This document shows positions 36,301 through 43,507 of a stretch of DNA of 64,000 nucleotides, one piece after another. The translations under genes were made by a program, and so were the position numbers. The notes below the pieces were generated by a model. That model was not told the DNA's origin and ran no database searches. It saw only the letters and a list, made by a program, of their open reading frames with translations. This DNA is from Apostichopus japonicus (lineage: Eukaryota; Echinodermata; Holothuroidea; Aspidochirotida; Stichopodidae), in NCBI RefSeq assembly GCF_037975245.1, contig NC_092562.1, forward strand, positions 8,969,001 to 9,033,000. The letters are read 5' to 3'. Each line of letters opens with the position of its first letter. Position 1 is the stretch's first letter.

Positions 36301-39300
36301 TGTGGTGAGTAGTTACTATACACTGTGTGGTGTTTTTGAGGTTTCATAAATAGTACTTCTGTGTGGGTTTTATAAATTTATTTATCTAGTTATTTTTTTC
36401 TTGCCTTGGATGATATGTCTTTGTCTATTAGCTTTGTTAATGGAAATGGGTGTAAATGGTAACCCACAAGGAAAGATCATGCCTTGGAGCAGATTAGTTT
36501 GATTGAACGATATCCAAAACATGCACATTACATGACTTTGTTAGAATGGTGAAAGATTACAATGCTACACATGAGGCAGCTTTAATAAGCATGGTATGCT
36601 TGATAAGAACAGACTACATAGTCTCACTCGGACACACTTTACAAGTTTTGAAGTACTATGCAGAGATCTGCAGGATAGTTATCTGCAGGATGACCCTGCA
36701 GAATAGCTCCTGCAGAATGACCCTGCAGAATAGCTCCTGTAGGATGACCCTGCAGAATAGGTACTGCAAGATGGCCCTGCAGAATAGGTACTGCAGGATG
36801 GCCCTGCAGAATAGCTCCTGCAGGATGGGACTAAGCAGGATTGGACCTGCATGGTGACCTGCAGGATTAGACCAAGATTCTTTGAGAAGTCCCATATTAG
36901 GAAACTTCATGCATTGTCATGACAACCTGACAAAACCTGTGTCGTGTATCTTGACCTTTAATTTACTCTTTGATGCGTTGGTTTATTACTCCAGCTTTCT
37001 TTTTAATACTCCAGGCTTTTGTTTTTTTCTCTTGCAGGCTCCAGAGTTATTCACCCCCAGCAATGCATGGACTGCCCTTTCAATGGCCCAAGATGTCTTG
37101 CTGGGTCCCCTAGGCATGAAGACCCTGGACCCTAGGTAAATAAGGCATGACCAAATCATTGACAACTGAAACATTGGAAGTTTAGCTTGAATTCTTTGTT
37201 TCCACTGCATACATGTATAGTTAAATTTTTATTATGTATAACTTTAGCAAGGTATAAAGAATAGTATTAACTTTTACAAGGTATACAGAATAGTATTAAC
37301 TTTTACAAGGTATAAAGAATAGTATTAACTTTTACAGTATTAACTTTTACTAGGTATAAAGAATAGTATTAACTTTTACAGTATTAACTTTTACTAGGTA
37401 TAAAGAAAAGTATTAACTTTTAAAAACAAGGTATAAAGAATAGTATTAACTTTTACAAGGTGTAAAGAATAGTATTAACTTTTAAAAACAAGGTATAAAG
37501 AAAAGTGTTAACTTTTACAAGGTATAAAGAATAGTATTAACTTTTAAAAACAAGGTATAAAGAAAAGTATTAACTTTTACAAACAAGGTATAAAGAAAAG
37601 TATTAACTTTGACAAGGTATAAAGAATAGTATTAACTTTTACAAGGTTTAAAGACAAGTATTAACTTTTACAAGGTGTAAAGAATAGTATTAACTTTTAA
37701 AAACAAGGTATAAAGAATAGCATTAACTTTTACAAACAAGGTATAAAGAATAGTATTAACTTTTACAAGGCATAAAGAATAGTATTAACCTTTACTAGAT
37801 ATAAAGAATAGTATTAACATTTACAAGGTATAAAGAATAGTATTAACTTTTACAAGGTTTAAAGAATAGTATTAACTTTTACTAGATATAAAGAATAGTA
37901 TTAACTTTTACAAGGTATAAAGAATAGTATTAACTTTTACAAGGTATAAAGAATAGTATTAACTTTTACTAGATATAAAGAATAGTATTAACTTTTACAA
38001 GGTATAAAGAATAGTATTAACTTTTACTAGGTATAAAGAATAGTATTAACTTTTACAAGGTATAAAGAATAGTATTAACCTTTACTAAATATAAAGAATA
38101 GTATTAACATTTACAAGGTATAAAGAATAGTATTAACTTTTACTAGGTATAAAGAATAGTATTAACTTTTACAAGGTATAAAGAATAGTATTAACCTTTA
38201 CTAGATATAAAGAATAGTATTAACATTTACAAGGTATAAAGAATAGTATTAACTTTTACTAGGTATAAAGAATAGTATTAACTTTTACAAGGTATAAAGA
38301 ATAGTATTAACCTTTACTAGATATAAAGAATAGTATTAACATTTACAAGGTATAAAGAATAGTATTAACTTTTACAAGGTTTAAAGAATAGTATTAACTT
38401 TTACTAGATATAAAGAATAGTATTAACTTTTACAAGGTATAAAGAATAGTATTAACTTTTACAAGGTATAAAGAATAGTATTAACTTTTACAAGGTATAA
38501 AGAATAGTATTAACTTTTACTAGGTATAAAGAATAGTATTAACTTTTACAAGGTATAAAGAATAGTACTAACCTTTACTAGATATAAAGAATAGTATTAA
38601 CATTTACAAGGTATAAAGAATAGTATTAACTTTTACAAGGTTTAAAAAATAGTATTAACTTTTACAAGGTATAAAGAATAGTATTAACTTTTACAAGGTA
38701 TAAAGAATAGTATTAACTTTTACTAGATATAAAGAATAGTATTAACTTTTACAAGGTATAAAGAATAGTATTAACTTTTACTAGGTATAAAGAATAGTAT
38801 TAACTTTTACAAGGTATAAAGAATAGTATTAACCTTTACTAGATATAAAGAATAGTATTAACATTTACAAGGTATAAAGAATAGTATTAACTTTTACTAG
38901 GTATAAGAATAGTATTAACTTTTACAAGGCATAAAGAATAGTATTAACCTTTACTAGATATAAAGAATAGTATTAACTTTTACAAGGTATAAAGAATAGT
39001 ATTAACTTTTACAAGGTTTAAAGAATAGTATTAACTTTAGCAAGGTATAAAGAATAGTATTAACTTTTACAAGGTATAAAGAATAGTATTAACCTTCACT
39101 AGATATAAAGAATAGTATTAACATTTACAAGGTATAAAGAATAGTATTAACTTTTACAAGGTTTAAAGAATAGTATTGACTTTTACAAGGTATAAAGAAG
39201 AGTATTAACTTTTACAAGGTATCAAGAATAGTATTGACTTTTACCTTACATAATTGATTGGTTTTTTAGTGAACTATTATTCATATCTTGTCCATTTCTA

Positions 39301-40666
39301 AGTATTTTAATATTCTTCTTATTTGTACTAACATTTGTTATTCACATCTTCCTCGTCAGTGACTGGGCTTATGACGGCGATTATAAAAACTCCTACGACG
39401 GGCCAGATGCTAAAATTGCTAGAGGATTTAACTACCACCAGGGACCGGTATGTTATTCAGTTTGTAGCTTTTATCATCTTGGATCTATCATACCTTCTGC
39501 TAATTTTAAATCTGTTTCTTTATTCATTTGGTAATAAAATGAATAAAACTGGTAGAAAAACTTAAATGCCAGTAATACAAATGCTTCTCAATTTTTACCT
39601 ATATTTATGGGGAGGAGGGGGAGGGAATGGGGTGGGATTCATGTCAAACAAGCTTTGGAATTGGGCTTGTTCATGTCTGGATAAAGTAATTTTGTCAGAC
39701 ATGTTGAAACTTGGTGATCATGCTGGTGATGGAATGCAACATTGAACTTTGACACAAGGACAGTAGTAACCAGTTTCATCATTTTGCACAGAAACTCAAG
39801 TACTATTGTGATAGTAATGTATAGAGTGTTAAGATGTGCAAAATATGCAACCAGACTGTTCTGGAATTAATTGATGTATAGAATTAATTGCAGAATTATT
39901 ATGATCATTTTTTTTCCCATCTCATTTATTTTACGATTATTAAACATGTATATGGTTCATCGATTATATTTAGAGTTCCGATAACAGCATAGGTATGTCA
40001 TCTGAATGATACAAAAGAAATATTTACATAATGCGAAAATTGATTCTGAATTGAGTATTTCTTCTTCTTCTCTTATACCGAAATATATGTATACACATCC
40101 AGAAAAAACAAACATTCAGTGAATTCAAAACTCACGCTTACACACGCGCCAAAAAGTACATATACATACACATACAATTGCAGAATTAGGTAATAATTTA
40201 TGCAATGTAAGTAAGCCACAAATTGAGTGTTCTTACCAAATTTATTGACTAGCAGGTATTGGATGTTATTCAGTCATTTACTGGTGGTCCTCAAGTGACA
40301 TTCCTGAAAATATTTAGAATTTTGACAGGGTGAAATATTTGGGAAACCGATCCAGCTCAATTCCTTCCATCTTTTTAGGAATGGGTGTGGCCGGTCGGCT
40401 ACTTTCTCCGAGCGAAACTTCACTTTTCTCGACTTCAAGAGAACTGGGAGGAAACCTTTAACTCGACGATTCAGTTCATTCATAAAACACTGGCCAAACA
40501 TCACCAGGAGATCATCAGTTCTCCGTGGCGTGGGCTGCCCGAACTGACCAACAAGGATGGTGCTCCCTGCCATGACGGGTGTCCAACACAGGCATGGTCC
40601 ATGGCGTGTCTTTTAGAAGTCATGCACGACCTCTACAAGCTACCGAAATTGGATGCAACTCTTTGA
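9268..40666 (+). CDS. AGL: Glycogen debranching enzyme (4-alpha-glucanotransferase / amylo-alpha-1,6-glucosidase), 21 exons, 5' partial
   Basis: Cytosolic bifunctional enzyme of glycogen breakdown: it moves maltooligosyl units off branch stubs and then hydrolyses the remaining alpha-1,6 glucose. Twenty-one exons, all with AG acceptors and GT donors and matching phases, join into 1,223 codons plus TGA and align collinearly with animal AGL (about 1,530 residues), so roughly the first 310 residues (the hGDE_N part) are missing. Transferase landmarks are [15 protein letters not shown] and VTHDN, which carry the expected Asp, Glu and Asp of the GH13-like site. Glucosidase (GDE_C) landmarks are [20 protein letters not shown] and GLPELTN. 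No frameshift or internal stop was seen. Introns hold the large transposon (22598-31777) and several minisatellites; introns not listed separately contain nothing I recognise. Identity is from recalled family motifs, not from a search. Confidence 0.96.
9984..10196 (+). CDS. AGL: AGL exon, transferase module
   Basis: Acceptor CCGCAG, donor GTTTGT. The donor choice is set by phase: it leaves two bases that join with C at 10582 to complete a codon. Encodes [14 protein letters not shown] through [16 protein letters not shown], matching the family's GHGPKLGPVTRKHPLV region. Confidence 0.8.
10582..10906 (+). CDS. AGL: AGL exon with first transferase catalytic Asp
   Basis: Acceptor TGACAG, donor GTGAGT. 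Encodes [34 protein letters not shown] and [10 protein letters not shown]. The Asp in RIDNCHSTP is the expected GH13-type nucleophile. One of the most conserved exons in the gene. Confidence 0.95.
10998..11130. repeat. Penelope-like hairpin fragment, inverted pair
   Basis: The left part, AGCAAACTGCTTATC through GATCCTAGCAGGATCTTCTT, matches 21251-21346 in reverse. It is followed at once by an opposite-facing GAAGATCCTGCTAGGATCGA AAC segment. GATCCT-GCT-AGGATC is a perfect 6-bp stem followed by GAAAC, like the stem II/GAAAC part of hammerhead motifs in Penelope-like elements. Confidence 0.5.
11314..11912. mobile_element. Harbinger-like MITE, 599 bp
   Basis: Ends GGTTGCTTTAACACTTGATC and, on the other strand, GGGTGCTCTTACACTAGATC, both followed by CGGATCAG, form imperfect TIRs of about 28 bp. 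TTA flanks both sides (11311-11313, 11913-11915), the usual Harbinger target duplication. No transposase frame. Lies in the AGL intron 10907-12504. Confidence 0.85.
12505..12628 (+). CDS. AGL: AGL exon with catalytic Glu
   Basis: Acceptor TAACAG, donor GTATAG, one spare base at the end. Encodes [19 protein letters not shown], where the Glu of AELF is the expected acid/base of the transferase site, followed by [11 protein letters not shown]. Confidence 0.93.
13253..13416 (+). CDS. AGL: AGL exon with third transferase catalytic Asp
   Basis: Acceptor CCGTAG, donor GTATGA. Encodes [15 protein letters not shown] and [12 protein letters not shown]. The HD pair of THDN corresponds to the third acidic residue of the glucanotransferase site. 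Confidence 0.93.
14014..14115 (+). CDS. AGL: AGL exon
   Basis: Acceptor TGCCAG, donor GTAGGT, 34 whole codons. Encodes [18 protein letters not shown] and GFDDLVPHQ, matching the family's [30 protein letters not shown] stretch. Confidence 0.93.
14236..14395. repeat. 29-bp tandem repeat, 5-6 copies
   Basis: Unit GCTAGGGCTTGCACCCAGAA plus CATTAAACT with small changes. AGL intron. Confidence 0.9.
14616..14771 (+). CDS. AGL: AGL exon
   Basis: Acceptor TTCCAG, donor GTAAGT, 52 whole codons. Encodes [11 protein letters not shown] and [19 protein letters not shown]. The 38-bp minisatellite begins just downstream of the donor. Confidence 0.93.
14785..16890. repeat. 38-bp minisatellite, about 54 copies
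   Basis: Unit AAACCCAATAAAAACAGCAA ACAGTAAAAACAACTAAG repeated for 2.1 kb with mostly single-base variants (AACAGC/AATAGC, CTAAG/CTGAG). The plus strand is almost free of T and G. Long minus-strand frames reading [14 protein letters not shown] are artefacts, because 38 bp is not a multiple of three and yields overlapping copies in several frames. Confidence 0.98.
16893..17905. other. AGL intron remainder, nothing recognised
   Basis: AT-rich sequence between the 38-bp array and the exon at 17906; no repeat or gene seen. Confidence 0.5.
17906..18056 (+). CDS. AGL: AGL exon
   Basis: Acceptor TACCAG, donor GTGAGC. Encodes [20 protein letters not shown] and APLCIP, matching QVDEDIVAVTRHSPSIHQS...MCIPG. 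Ends with one spare base. Confidence 0.93.
18057..18902. other. AGL intron, nothing recognised
   Basis: Only a short GATAGTGTGGATAGTGTG stutter near 18265. Confidence 0.5.
18903..19137 (+). CDS. AGL: AGL exon
   Basis: Acceptor TGAAG, donor GTGAGC. Encodes [30 protein letters not shown] and [10 protein letters not shown], matching KIEEVVLEARTI...REHIQLNESKIV...SPGSVIIFR of the family. Confidence 0.9.
19758..20020 (+). CDS. AGL: AGL exon
   Basis: Acceptor CCTCAG, donor GTTTGT. Encodes the central-domain stretch ending in [35 protein letters not shown], matching LTLAELNQILYRCESEE...YDIPNWSALKYAGLQG. Confidence 0.92.
20478..20611 (+). CDS. AGL: AGL exon
   Basis: Acceptor GTTCAG, donor GTAAGT. 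Encodes [20 protein letters not shown] and [13 protein letters not shown], nearly identical to the family's [20 protein letters not shown]...GDWMIDYVSNRL. Confidence 0.95.
21251..21346. repeat. Penelope-like hairpin fragment
   Basis: Contains CTCTGAAGAAGATCCTGCTA, GGATCGAAACTTCAGGCC and a tail ending GATAAGCAGTTTGCTA shared with 10998-11130. Ends about 28 bp before the AGL exon at 21375. Only the terminal part of the element is present. Confidence 0.5.
21375..21508 (+). CDS. AGL: AGL exon
   Basis: Acceptor TTTCAG, donor GTAAGT. Encodes [20 protein letters not shown] and [18 protein letters not shown] hairpin repeat fragment of Penelope-like type lies about 30 bp upstream of the exon. Confidence 0.95.
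22319..22597 (+). CDS. AGL: AGL exon, start of glucosidase core
   Basis: Acceptor TTCAG, donor GTGAGT, two spare bases. Encodes [40 protein letters not shown] and [14 protein letters not shown]. The Asp in WGRDTF is the expected glucosidase catalytic residue. The next intron carries a 37-bp minisatellite and the 7.96-kb transposon. Confidence 0.97.
22680..23195. repeat. 37-bp minisatellite, about 13 copies
   Basis: Unit TTTTAACATACCCTTGAAGG TTTAAGGTTTGAATCTG. The 7.96-kb transposon begins within ten bases of the array's end. Confidence 0.95.
23202..23244 (+). repeat. Left terminal inverted repeat of the 7.96-kb transposon
   Basis: Pairs with 31119-31161 in inverted orientation. Outer 25 bases match exactly; the inner part shares TCCGGGCCGG with a few differences. 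Confidence 0.9.
23245..24544. other. Non-coding left arm of the transposon
   Basis: 1.3 kb with no supported gene. Contains a C-run with ACACAC near 24148 and AT-rich sequence downstream of the BEN gene. Confidence 0.6.
24545..25302 (-). CDS. BEN-domain exon
   Basis: 252 codons plus TGA after acceptor TTGCAG. The frame can be read further upstream to a ATG at 25318, but that ATG lies within the splice-acceptor region, so splicing from 26566 is preferred. Ends in IRKNLQF. Confidence 0.8.
24545..26767 (-). CDS. BEN-domain protein of the transposon, two exons (26767-26566, 25302-24545)
   Basis: Exon 1 (67 codons plus one base) ends at donor GTGAGA; exon 2 starts after TTGCAG and restores the frame, giving 319 residues. 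Residues about 42-65, [20 protein letters not shown], look like a Tudor- or chromo-barrel-like strand pair. A Thr/Pro-rich linker and a possible helix near 142-174 follow. Residues about 210-316 fit a BEN domain, with [29 protein letters not shown] and an [13 protein letters not shown] end. BEN domains bind DNA or chromatin proteins. The gene is transcribed divergently from the transposase, with 647 bp between the two start codons, so it is probably an accessory factor for binding, target choice or regulation. The role is inference. Confidence 0.75.
25420..26352. mobile_element. 933-bp hAT-like non-autonomous element nested in the BEN-gene intron
   Basis: Ends are CATAGGCGTAGGA and its reverse complement. 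TTGACTCA is present on both sides (25412-25419 and 26353-26360), an exact 8-bp target duplication as made by hAT elements. No transposase frame inside; AT-rich with poly-C/poly-G runs. It lies wholly within the intron 25303-26565, so the host transposon's gene stays intact. Confidence 0.88.
26566..26767 (-). CDS. Tudor-like first exon of the BEN-domain gene
   Basis: Starts [20 protein letters not shown] and ends KKVYKK plus one base at donor GTGAGA. The barrel-like [14 protein letters not shown] segment is typical of chromatin-reader N-termini; family assignment is tentative. Confidence 0.65.
26845..27210. repeat. Direct repeat in the divergent promoter of the transposon genes
   Basis: Two copies of about 167 bp (26845-27011 and 27044-27210), beginning TAAGCCACATTTCG and ending CACAGTTTAT...TATTA, with about 90% identity by eye, separated by about 30 bp. 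They occupy most of the interval between the two divergent start codons (26767 and 27415). Confidence 0.85.
27415..27465 (+). CDS. Transposase first exon
   Basis: 17 codons from ATG to a consensus donor (AAC|GTAAGT). The intron 27466-28296 contains, on the other strand, a possible small exon at 27810-28022. Confidence 0.6.
27415..29973 (+). CDS. DDE-type transposase of the transposon, two exons (27415-27465, 28297-29973)
   Basis: ATG at 27415 opens a 17-codon exon ([17 protein letters not shown]) ending at donor GTAAGT. The acceptor TTGCAG at 28296 restores the frame, giving 575 residues. Candidate catalytic triad: Asp178 in SCDTMNKIH, Asp296 in [10 protein letters not shown], and Glu340 in [19 protein letters not shown]. 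The NPIEHAW motif recalls the IS630/Tc1-mariner NxxE signature, but the protein is much larger than a Tc1 transposase. The C-terminus has Cys466/471/474 and a C2H2-like set Cys535, Cys538, His552, His557, possibly zinc-binding. The N-terminus is basic. There is no internal stop. Function (cut and paste of the host element) is inferred from motifs and position between the TIRs. Confidence 0.82.
27810..28022 (-). CDS. Possible small antisense exon in the transposase intron
   Basis: An open frame on the minus strand reads [31 protein letters not shown] and [12 protein letters not shown], ending at TAA. Composition looks protein-like, but no ATG begins it; an AAAAAAG acceptor precedes it, so it may be the last exon of an unseen gene or a remnant. 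No family recognised. Confidence 0.3.
   Translation of the reverse strand: MASIAYTYETTERVVSMYIDEEKLIDHWKDYIRLNAEGPIGIAAWINLANCMTNRVTPTNMSETYHMFSK
28297..29973 (+). CDS. Transposase main exon
   Basis: 558 codons plus TAA. Acceptor TTGCAG; the first codon GTG follows exon 1 in phase 0. The same frame can be read from a TTG at 28291, but splicing to the ATG exon at 27415 is the better start. Contains all three candidate acidic residues and both Cys/His clusters. Confidence 0.85.
   Translation: MPLPDVKFPSPRVKKGSDPRVKNRGARANSGRKALTEKFAKLLPAVKNFVEQNGYSAHQRRRSETGVSCGSTVPQIREHVLQEVNGLDNIGLSTLRYLFTPRHSYHLTAAKYAQKVDAKVASKANNVRTESDKNHFFAARVKYRMEFMMQFHQNSVAVSCDTMNKIHIGTLAVSQYHQLQKVFPVKDMPNYPDHDFPLGNGYKVTPVGYMKLEPKTPIELCKDVDGRHHYPFPRSGPLFMRNMIQKEMPLNIQRHANNLMEILGDESSQGKSIVVLLTDGGPDWNSKSWTVLLYLQRLFRELNLDLLCCTTYAPGQSAFNPIEHAWAPLSRKLSGVTLSATLEGDDKPPCKQTDISEDLKQQKEKKIFRRSLNELDVFWNGMTFNGFPVTSRGVSPHEKQHFSDYEDIHTVVAKGGKRKLKDYPNILEELKFIASHCDRQPGEFTIMKCESEDCSHCSTYSVRATEAMDKLRRIGGLPTPHRAVEQERFLTYLQASEVESVPPVSCHRKSPSASETACKICKSYIYSSAIDESRHNAIIHEIRKTTEGRSKTKRLRRC
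29974..31118. other. Non-coding right arm of the transposon
   Basis: 1.1 kb downstream of the transposase with no supported gene; includes a G-run near 30126. The frames present lack domain-like sequence. Confidence 0.6.
31119..31161 (-). repeat. Right terminal inverted repeat of the 7.96-kb transposon
   Basis: Reverse complement of the left end; ends in GCGAGGCTTCCC followed by the TTA target duplication. Confidence 0.9.
31165..31777. other. AGL intron between the transposon and the next exon
   Basis: C-rich, TTCCC-type low complexity near 31440-31540; otherwise nothing recognised. Confidence 0.5.
31778..32003 (+). CDS. AGL: AGL exon after the transposon
   Basis: Acceptor ATTCAG, donor GTAAGT. 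Phase matches the exon at 22319-22597 across the transposon-bearing intron. Encodes [39 protein letters not shown] and [11 protein letters not shown]. Confidence 0.95.
32004..32876. other. AGL intron, nothing recognised
   Basis: AT-rich; the open frame at 32244-32465 has no supporting motif or splice context. Confidence 0.5.
32877..32988 (+). CDS. AGL: AGL exon
   Basis: Acceptor TTTTAG, donor GTAAGA. Encodes [20 protein letters not shown] and [13 protein letters not shown], matching DQPLFEVIQEAMQKH...NAGPQIDRNMKDEG. Confidence 0.94.
33660..33795 (+). CDS. AGL: AGL exon
   Basis: Acceptor TACAG, donor GTATGT. Encodes [17 protein letters not shown] and [19 protein letters not shown]. The [11 protein letters not shown] block is a hallmark of the glucosidase domain. 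Confidence 0.96.
34245..34418 (-). mobile_element. tRNA-derived SINE, copy on minus strand
   Basis: Read on the minus strand it starts GGAGTGTTAGCTCAATGGTT (A-box like) and has GAGTTTGAGTCACTCC (B-box like). A central part with GACTTCGGTCAG, GCGGCTTTGATAAGCCA and TTCTTCGCGAGTTCCTG follows. Matches 43249-43507 but lacks about 50 bp after the tRNA-like head. AGL intron. Confidence 0.75.
34728..34840 (+). CDS. AGL: AGL exon
   Basis: Acceptor TCACAG, donor GTAAAT. Encodes [20 protein letters not shown] and [12 protein letters not shown], matching DGSAVEIVGLSKSAVRWL of the family. Confidence 0.94.
35020..35525. repeat. 71-bp tandem repeat, about 7 copies
   Basis: Unit contains AGCAATCATGACCACCATGA, CAGTCACTTTGAGGTATGTA and CAGGCAATTAATTAATTAAG. 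AGL intron 34841-36101. Confidence 0.95.
36102..36304 (+). CDS. AGL: AGL exon
   Basis: Acceptor ATTTAG, donor GTGAGT. Encodes [30 protein letters not shown] and [16 protein letters not shown], matching YDEWNRKIQDNFEKLFHV...KRGIYKDSYGASS...YQLRPNFTIAMVV. Confidence 0.95.
36658..36860. repeat. 27-bp tandem repeat rich in CTGCAG
   Basis: Unit TGCAGAATAGCTCCTGCAGG ATGACCC, about seven copies with drift. Because 27 is a multiple of three the array stays open in both strands (CRMTLQNSS on plus), which is not evidence of coding. AGL intron. Confidence 0.92.
37038..37135 (+). CDS. AGL: AGL exon
   Basis: Acceptor TTGCAG, donor GTAAAT, two spare bases. Encodes [19 protein letters not shown] and [12 protein letters not shown]. 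The 29-bp minisatellite array fills most of the following intron. Confidence 0.95.
37230..39243. repeat. 29-bp minisatellite with higher-order structure, about 68 copies
   Basis: Unit ACAAGGTATAAAGAATAGTA TTAACTTTT. Variants ACTAGATATAAAG, ACTAGGTATAAAG and AACATTTAC recur in the same order, giving a four-unit (116-bp) higher-order repeat best seen at 37790-38340. Nearly fills AGL intron 37136-39359. Confidence 0.96.
39360..39447 (+). CDS. AGL: AGL exon
   Basis: Acceptor CGTCAG, donor GTATGT. Encodes [17 protein letters not shown] and [13 protein letters not shown], matching the family's [22 protein letters not shown]. Confidence 0.94.
39448..40378. other. Last AGL intron, nothing recognised
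   Basis: AT-rich with short G-rich and CACATACA stretches; no repeat family or gene seen. Confidence 0.5.
40379..40666 (+). CDS. AGL: AGL terminal exon
   Basis: Acceptor TTTTAG; TGA at 40664-40666. Encodes [53 protein letters not shown]. The Glu of PELTN is the probable second glucosidase acid. Coding ends at LPKLDATL, a few residues beyond the usual end of the vertebrate protein. Confidence 0.96.
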   Translation, partial: EWVWPVGYFLRAKLHFSRLQENWEETFNSTIQFIHKTLAKHHQEIISSPWRGLPELTNKDGAPCHDGCPTQAWSMACLLEVMHDLYKLPKLDATL

Positions 40667-43248
40667 TGGAACAGAAAGAAAGTAAAGCTCTTTTTTTTAT
40701 TGGAATCCGGTAAAATTAAAAAATTAGGATTTTGAGTTCGAAATGTTCAAATGACGCTTTGCCGTGATTGTTTTATGGGTATATTAGACAACTCATCTTT
40801 TGAAGATTTATCTTAAGGTTTGAGGAGCTTATTTTGCTCAGCTGATGTGGTTTAATTCAATGTTTATTAAAGAGATATTAAAATTATAAAAGTTCTTGCA
40901 ATATTGTGTGTTTGATGTCACAAAATCCAAATTCATAACAGGGTGGTATAAAAGCCTTAAATATGGTATAATCTTGTGGGAATGGGGTTTGGGGACGGTT
41001 ATATGGCAAGCAAAGTCTGGAGCAACTGAACTCATTGCTGAGATCCAACACTTGAATTTCATCAGGATGTTATCAATCCTAGCTAGTAGCTGCCATACAT
41101 CTTACCTTATAATTATTAACATAAAAATATCAGTGCCAAATGTTATGAAGAGTATATGTCTGTCTTACTGTGCTTTGATATGTACAGATTGCATATTTCT
41201 CTGTGTGCACTTGGATATTAGCAGCTAGCAGCTAGTGTATGTCAATATGTGTGTATACGAGTATGCAGTATATTTCAGTATGTTCATAGCGACATAGTTT
41301 GTCAGTATGTGCTGTATGTAACTGTATGTGCATATCAGACCTCCCAGCGAAACCTTTGAAATGTGCAAAAAAAAAACTTTTTTTCAATGACAGCTCTTTA
41401 TTTTCCAAAAATTCGCATTCTTAAAACCTTTAAAAACCTTTATTTTTATTTTAAGTTTAAACAAAATTTCAAAGATTTAGTTTAGAGTAGAAATATTGTA
41501 CTCAGTCATGCTAACTAATTGGCCAATTAAGTTTTAGTGGACAGCCAGGCATGATTCATGCAGTGATACAAAACAGACTCACAAACAACAGTTAATGTAA
41601 GTCAGGTATTTTAAATAAGGGCCACAGATGATGTAAACATGGGCATAGATGGTGAGTATGTAATAAATTAACTTCATTTTAGTCCTTTAAAATCTGTTAT
41701 TTTTATGGTAATTCAGGTCGTTTTATCCATCAAGTAGTCATGTGCATACACATGAACATATAGTACCTATGGTACGTTTTTCTCATATTTTAATACTCAC
41801 TTAAAAGCACTAACACCAACTTAACTCACTTGAAAACATGTTCAACATGTATTTTTTTGTGTGGTTGACAGGAAATATTTCTTACGAAATAAAACTTAGT
41901 AGTAGGAGAGTAGTTTACATGCAATACCTTTCTGTTTGGAATCAACTTTTTATCTCTTATCAGCAAAAGTTTTGAAAGTTTGTAGGGCAGAAATTTCTTA
42001 ATTATTTTTATAGAAGTATATTCCTGTAGCAGCTTAACTCTTTCAACAGTAACTTTTCATTTTAAATCAAGTACACTTTCATTCAAATGATGATAAATAT
42101 AATTGCAGCACCGATACCAAACATAATGGATCATTAGCTCCTTCAAGGTGGTGGTGATTGTTGAAATAAATTATACCTGAAAACCAAAGGTTAAGGATCG
42201 GTGTTTATATTGGTGACTGTCTCGGCTACTCTCTTTTGAACCTAACAAATACATTTTGTTGAAAAAGCATTGAATGTTACTCTTAGACTATTTTGAAGAA
42301 TGGAAAAATGTTTCCAAAAAGTTTCAAACATCTATTTTGCTGTGCTGTGCTGGGTCGCACACTAAAAACAGCCCTCAAACTACCTCCCTTTATAAGAAAA
42401 TGATATTTATCAGGCTGTAAAGACTGTAGTCCCGTCCTGAAATCCCAAAGGATGTCTTCTAGGTAAAAATCCAATGTAATTCGGGCAATTTCCGTAAGAT
42501 TTGAATCCACTACAAAAACGAATATGTAAACACTTTGGATGGTAGAATGAGAAGGAAGGGCAATGACCGGAGGAGCCGGTCGCTGAGGGTGCACAGTGTT
42601 AAAAGATTACCAGGGCATACTAGACACGGTAGAATGAGGTGCTAAGGTTGTGGGGAGACAGGTAAGCTCGTCACTCGTAAATATATAAACCAGTAAGTTT
42701 TATAATTTTGCTGTGGAATACTGAGGAGACAATGTGACAGTGAGAGAAGTACTGCACTGTTGTCTTAAAGGTTGACAAGTAGTTTGGTAATGATGACAAT
42801 TAATGGGGTGTACCATATTCTTGGTTGCTATTAGATAAGTGTTCAAGGAAAGTCTGCAGAAAAAGGCCTGTCTTCATTGAATGCTCCTTTAACTTTGCTC
42901 AACACGAAGGATCAATCTCAAATTGATTTACGATTGCTTTGTTAATTGCCTGTGGTATACTGATTGTGGTTTCTGAAAGCAATAAAACATGGTGATGGCT
43001 TGAAGTCTGTGACTTTTAATATAAATGACTGCCAAAGAATACTTCAAAGTTAATATATCTAATCAATGTAGAGGTATAAATCACAGATTTGATGACCTTT
43101 AGTATATAAGCCCACAGCTTTAACAGCTTTTGAAATGATTACCAATGTCTTGTTTTTCGATGTCTCCCTTTTCAAGCTTGTTTTGTTTTTTACATGAAAA
43201 GGACAGAGAAGAGGGGAAAAAAGGAAAATAAATGAGCAAGCAAGCCAA
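40667..43248. other. AGL 3' flank / presumed 3' UTR and intergenic
   Basis: No coding sequence supported. AATAAA-type hexamers occur near 41888, 42171 and 42981; which one ends the AGL transcript cannot be told from sequence alone. Confidence 0.4.
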
Positions 43249-43507
43249 GGAGTTTTAGCTCAGTGGTTAACGCCGGTGCCTTCCAATCATAAGGTCCCCA
43301 GTTTGAGTCACTCCAAGATTAATGTATGTCGTCAAGTTACAGAGTTGTCGACAATTGACAGTTCATAATCATGGACGTTAAATATGAATGTAAGAGACTG
43401 ACTTCGGTCAGCTTGCGGCTTTGATAAGCCAGTGAGGCTTCTTCGCGAGTTCCTGCTTGCAGGAGGATCTAAAATACATACATGCATACATACATACATA
43501 CATACAA
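43249..43507 (+). mobile_element. tRNA-derived SINE, copy on plus strand
   Basis: GGAGTTTTAGCTCAGTGGTT AAC supplies a pol III A box and AGTTTGAGTCACTCC a B box. Body shared with 34245-34418; 3' end is a CATA-type repeat tail. Intergenic between AGL and TXNDC12. Confidence 0.8.

Noticed and set aside
36546-36910. In-phase 9-residue repeat frames on both strands (CRMTLQNSS)
   Set aside because: The 27-bp repeat is a multiple of three, so openness is automatic; it lies inside an AGL intron.
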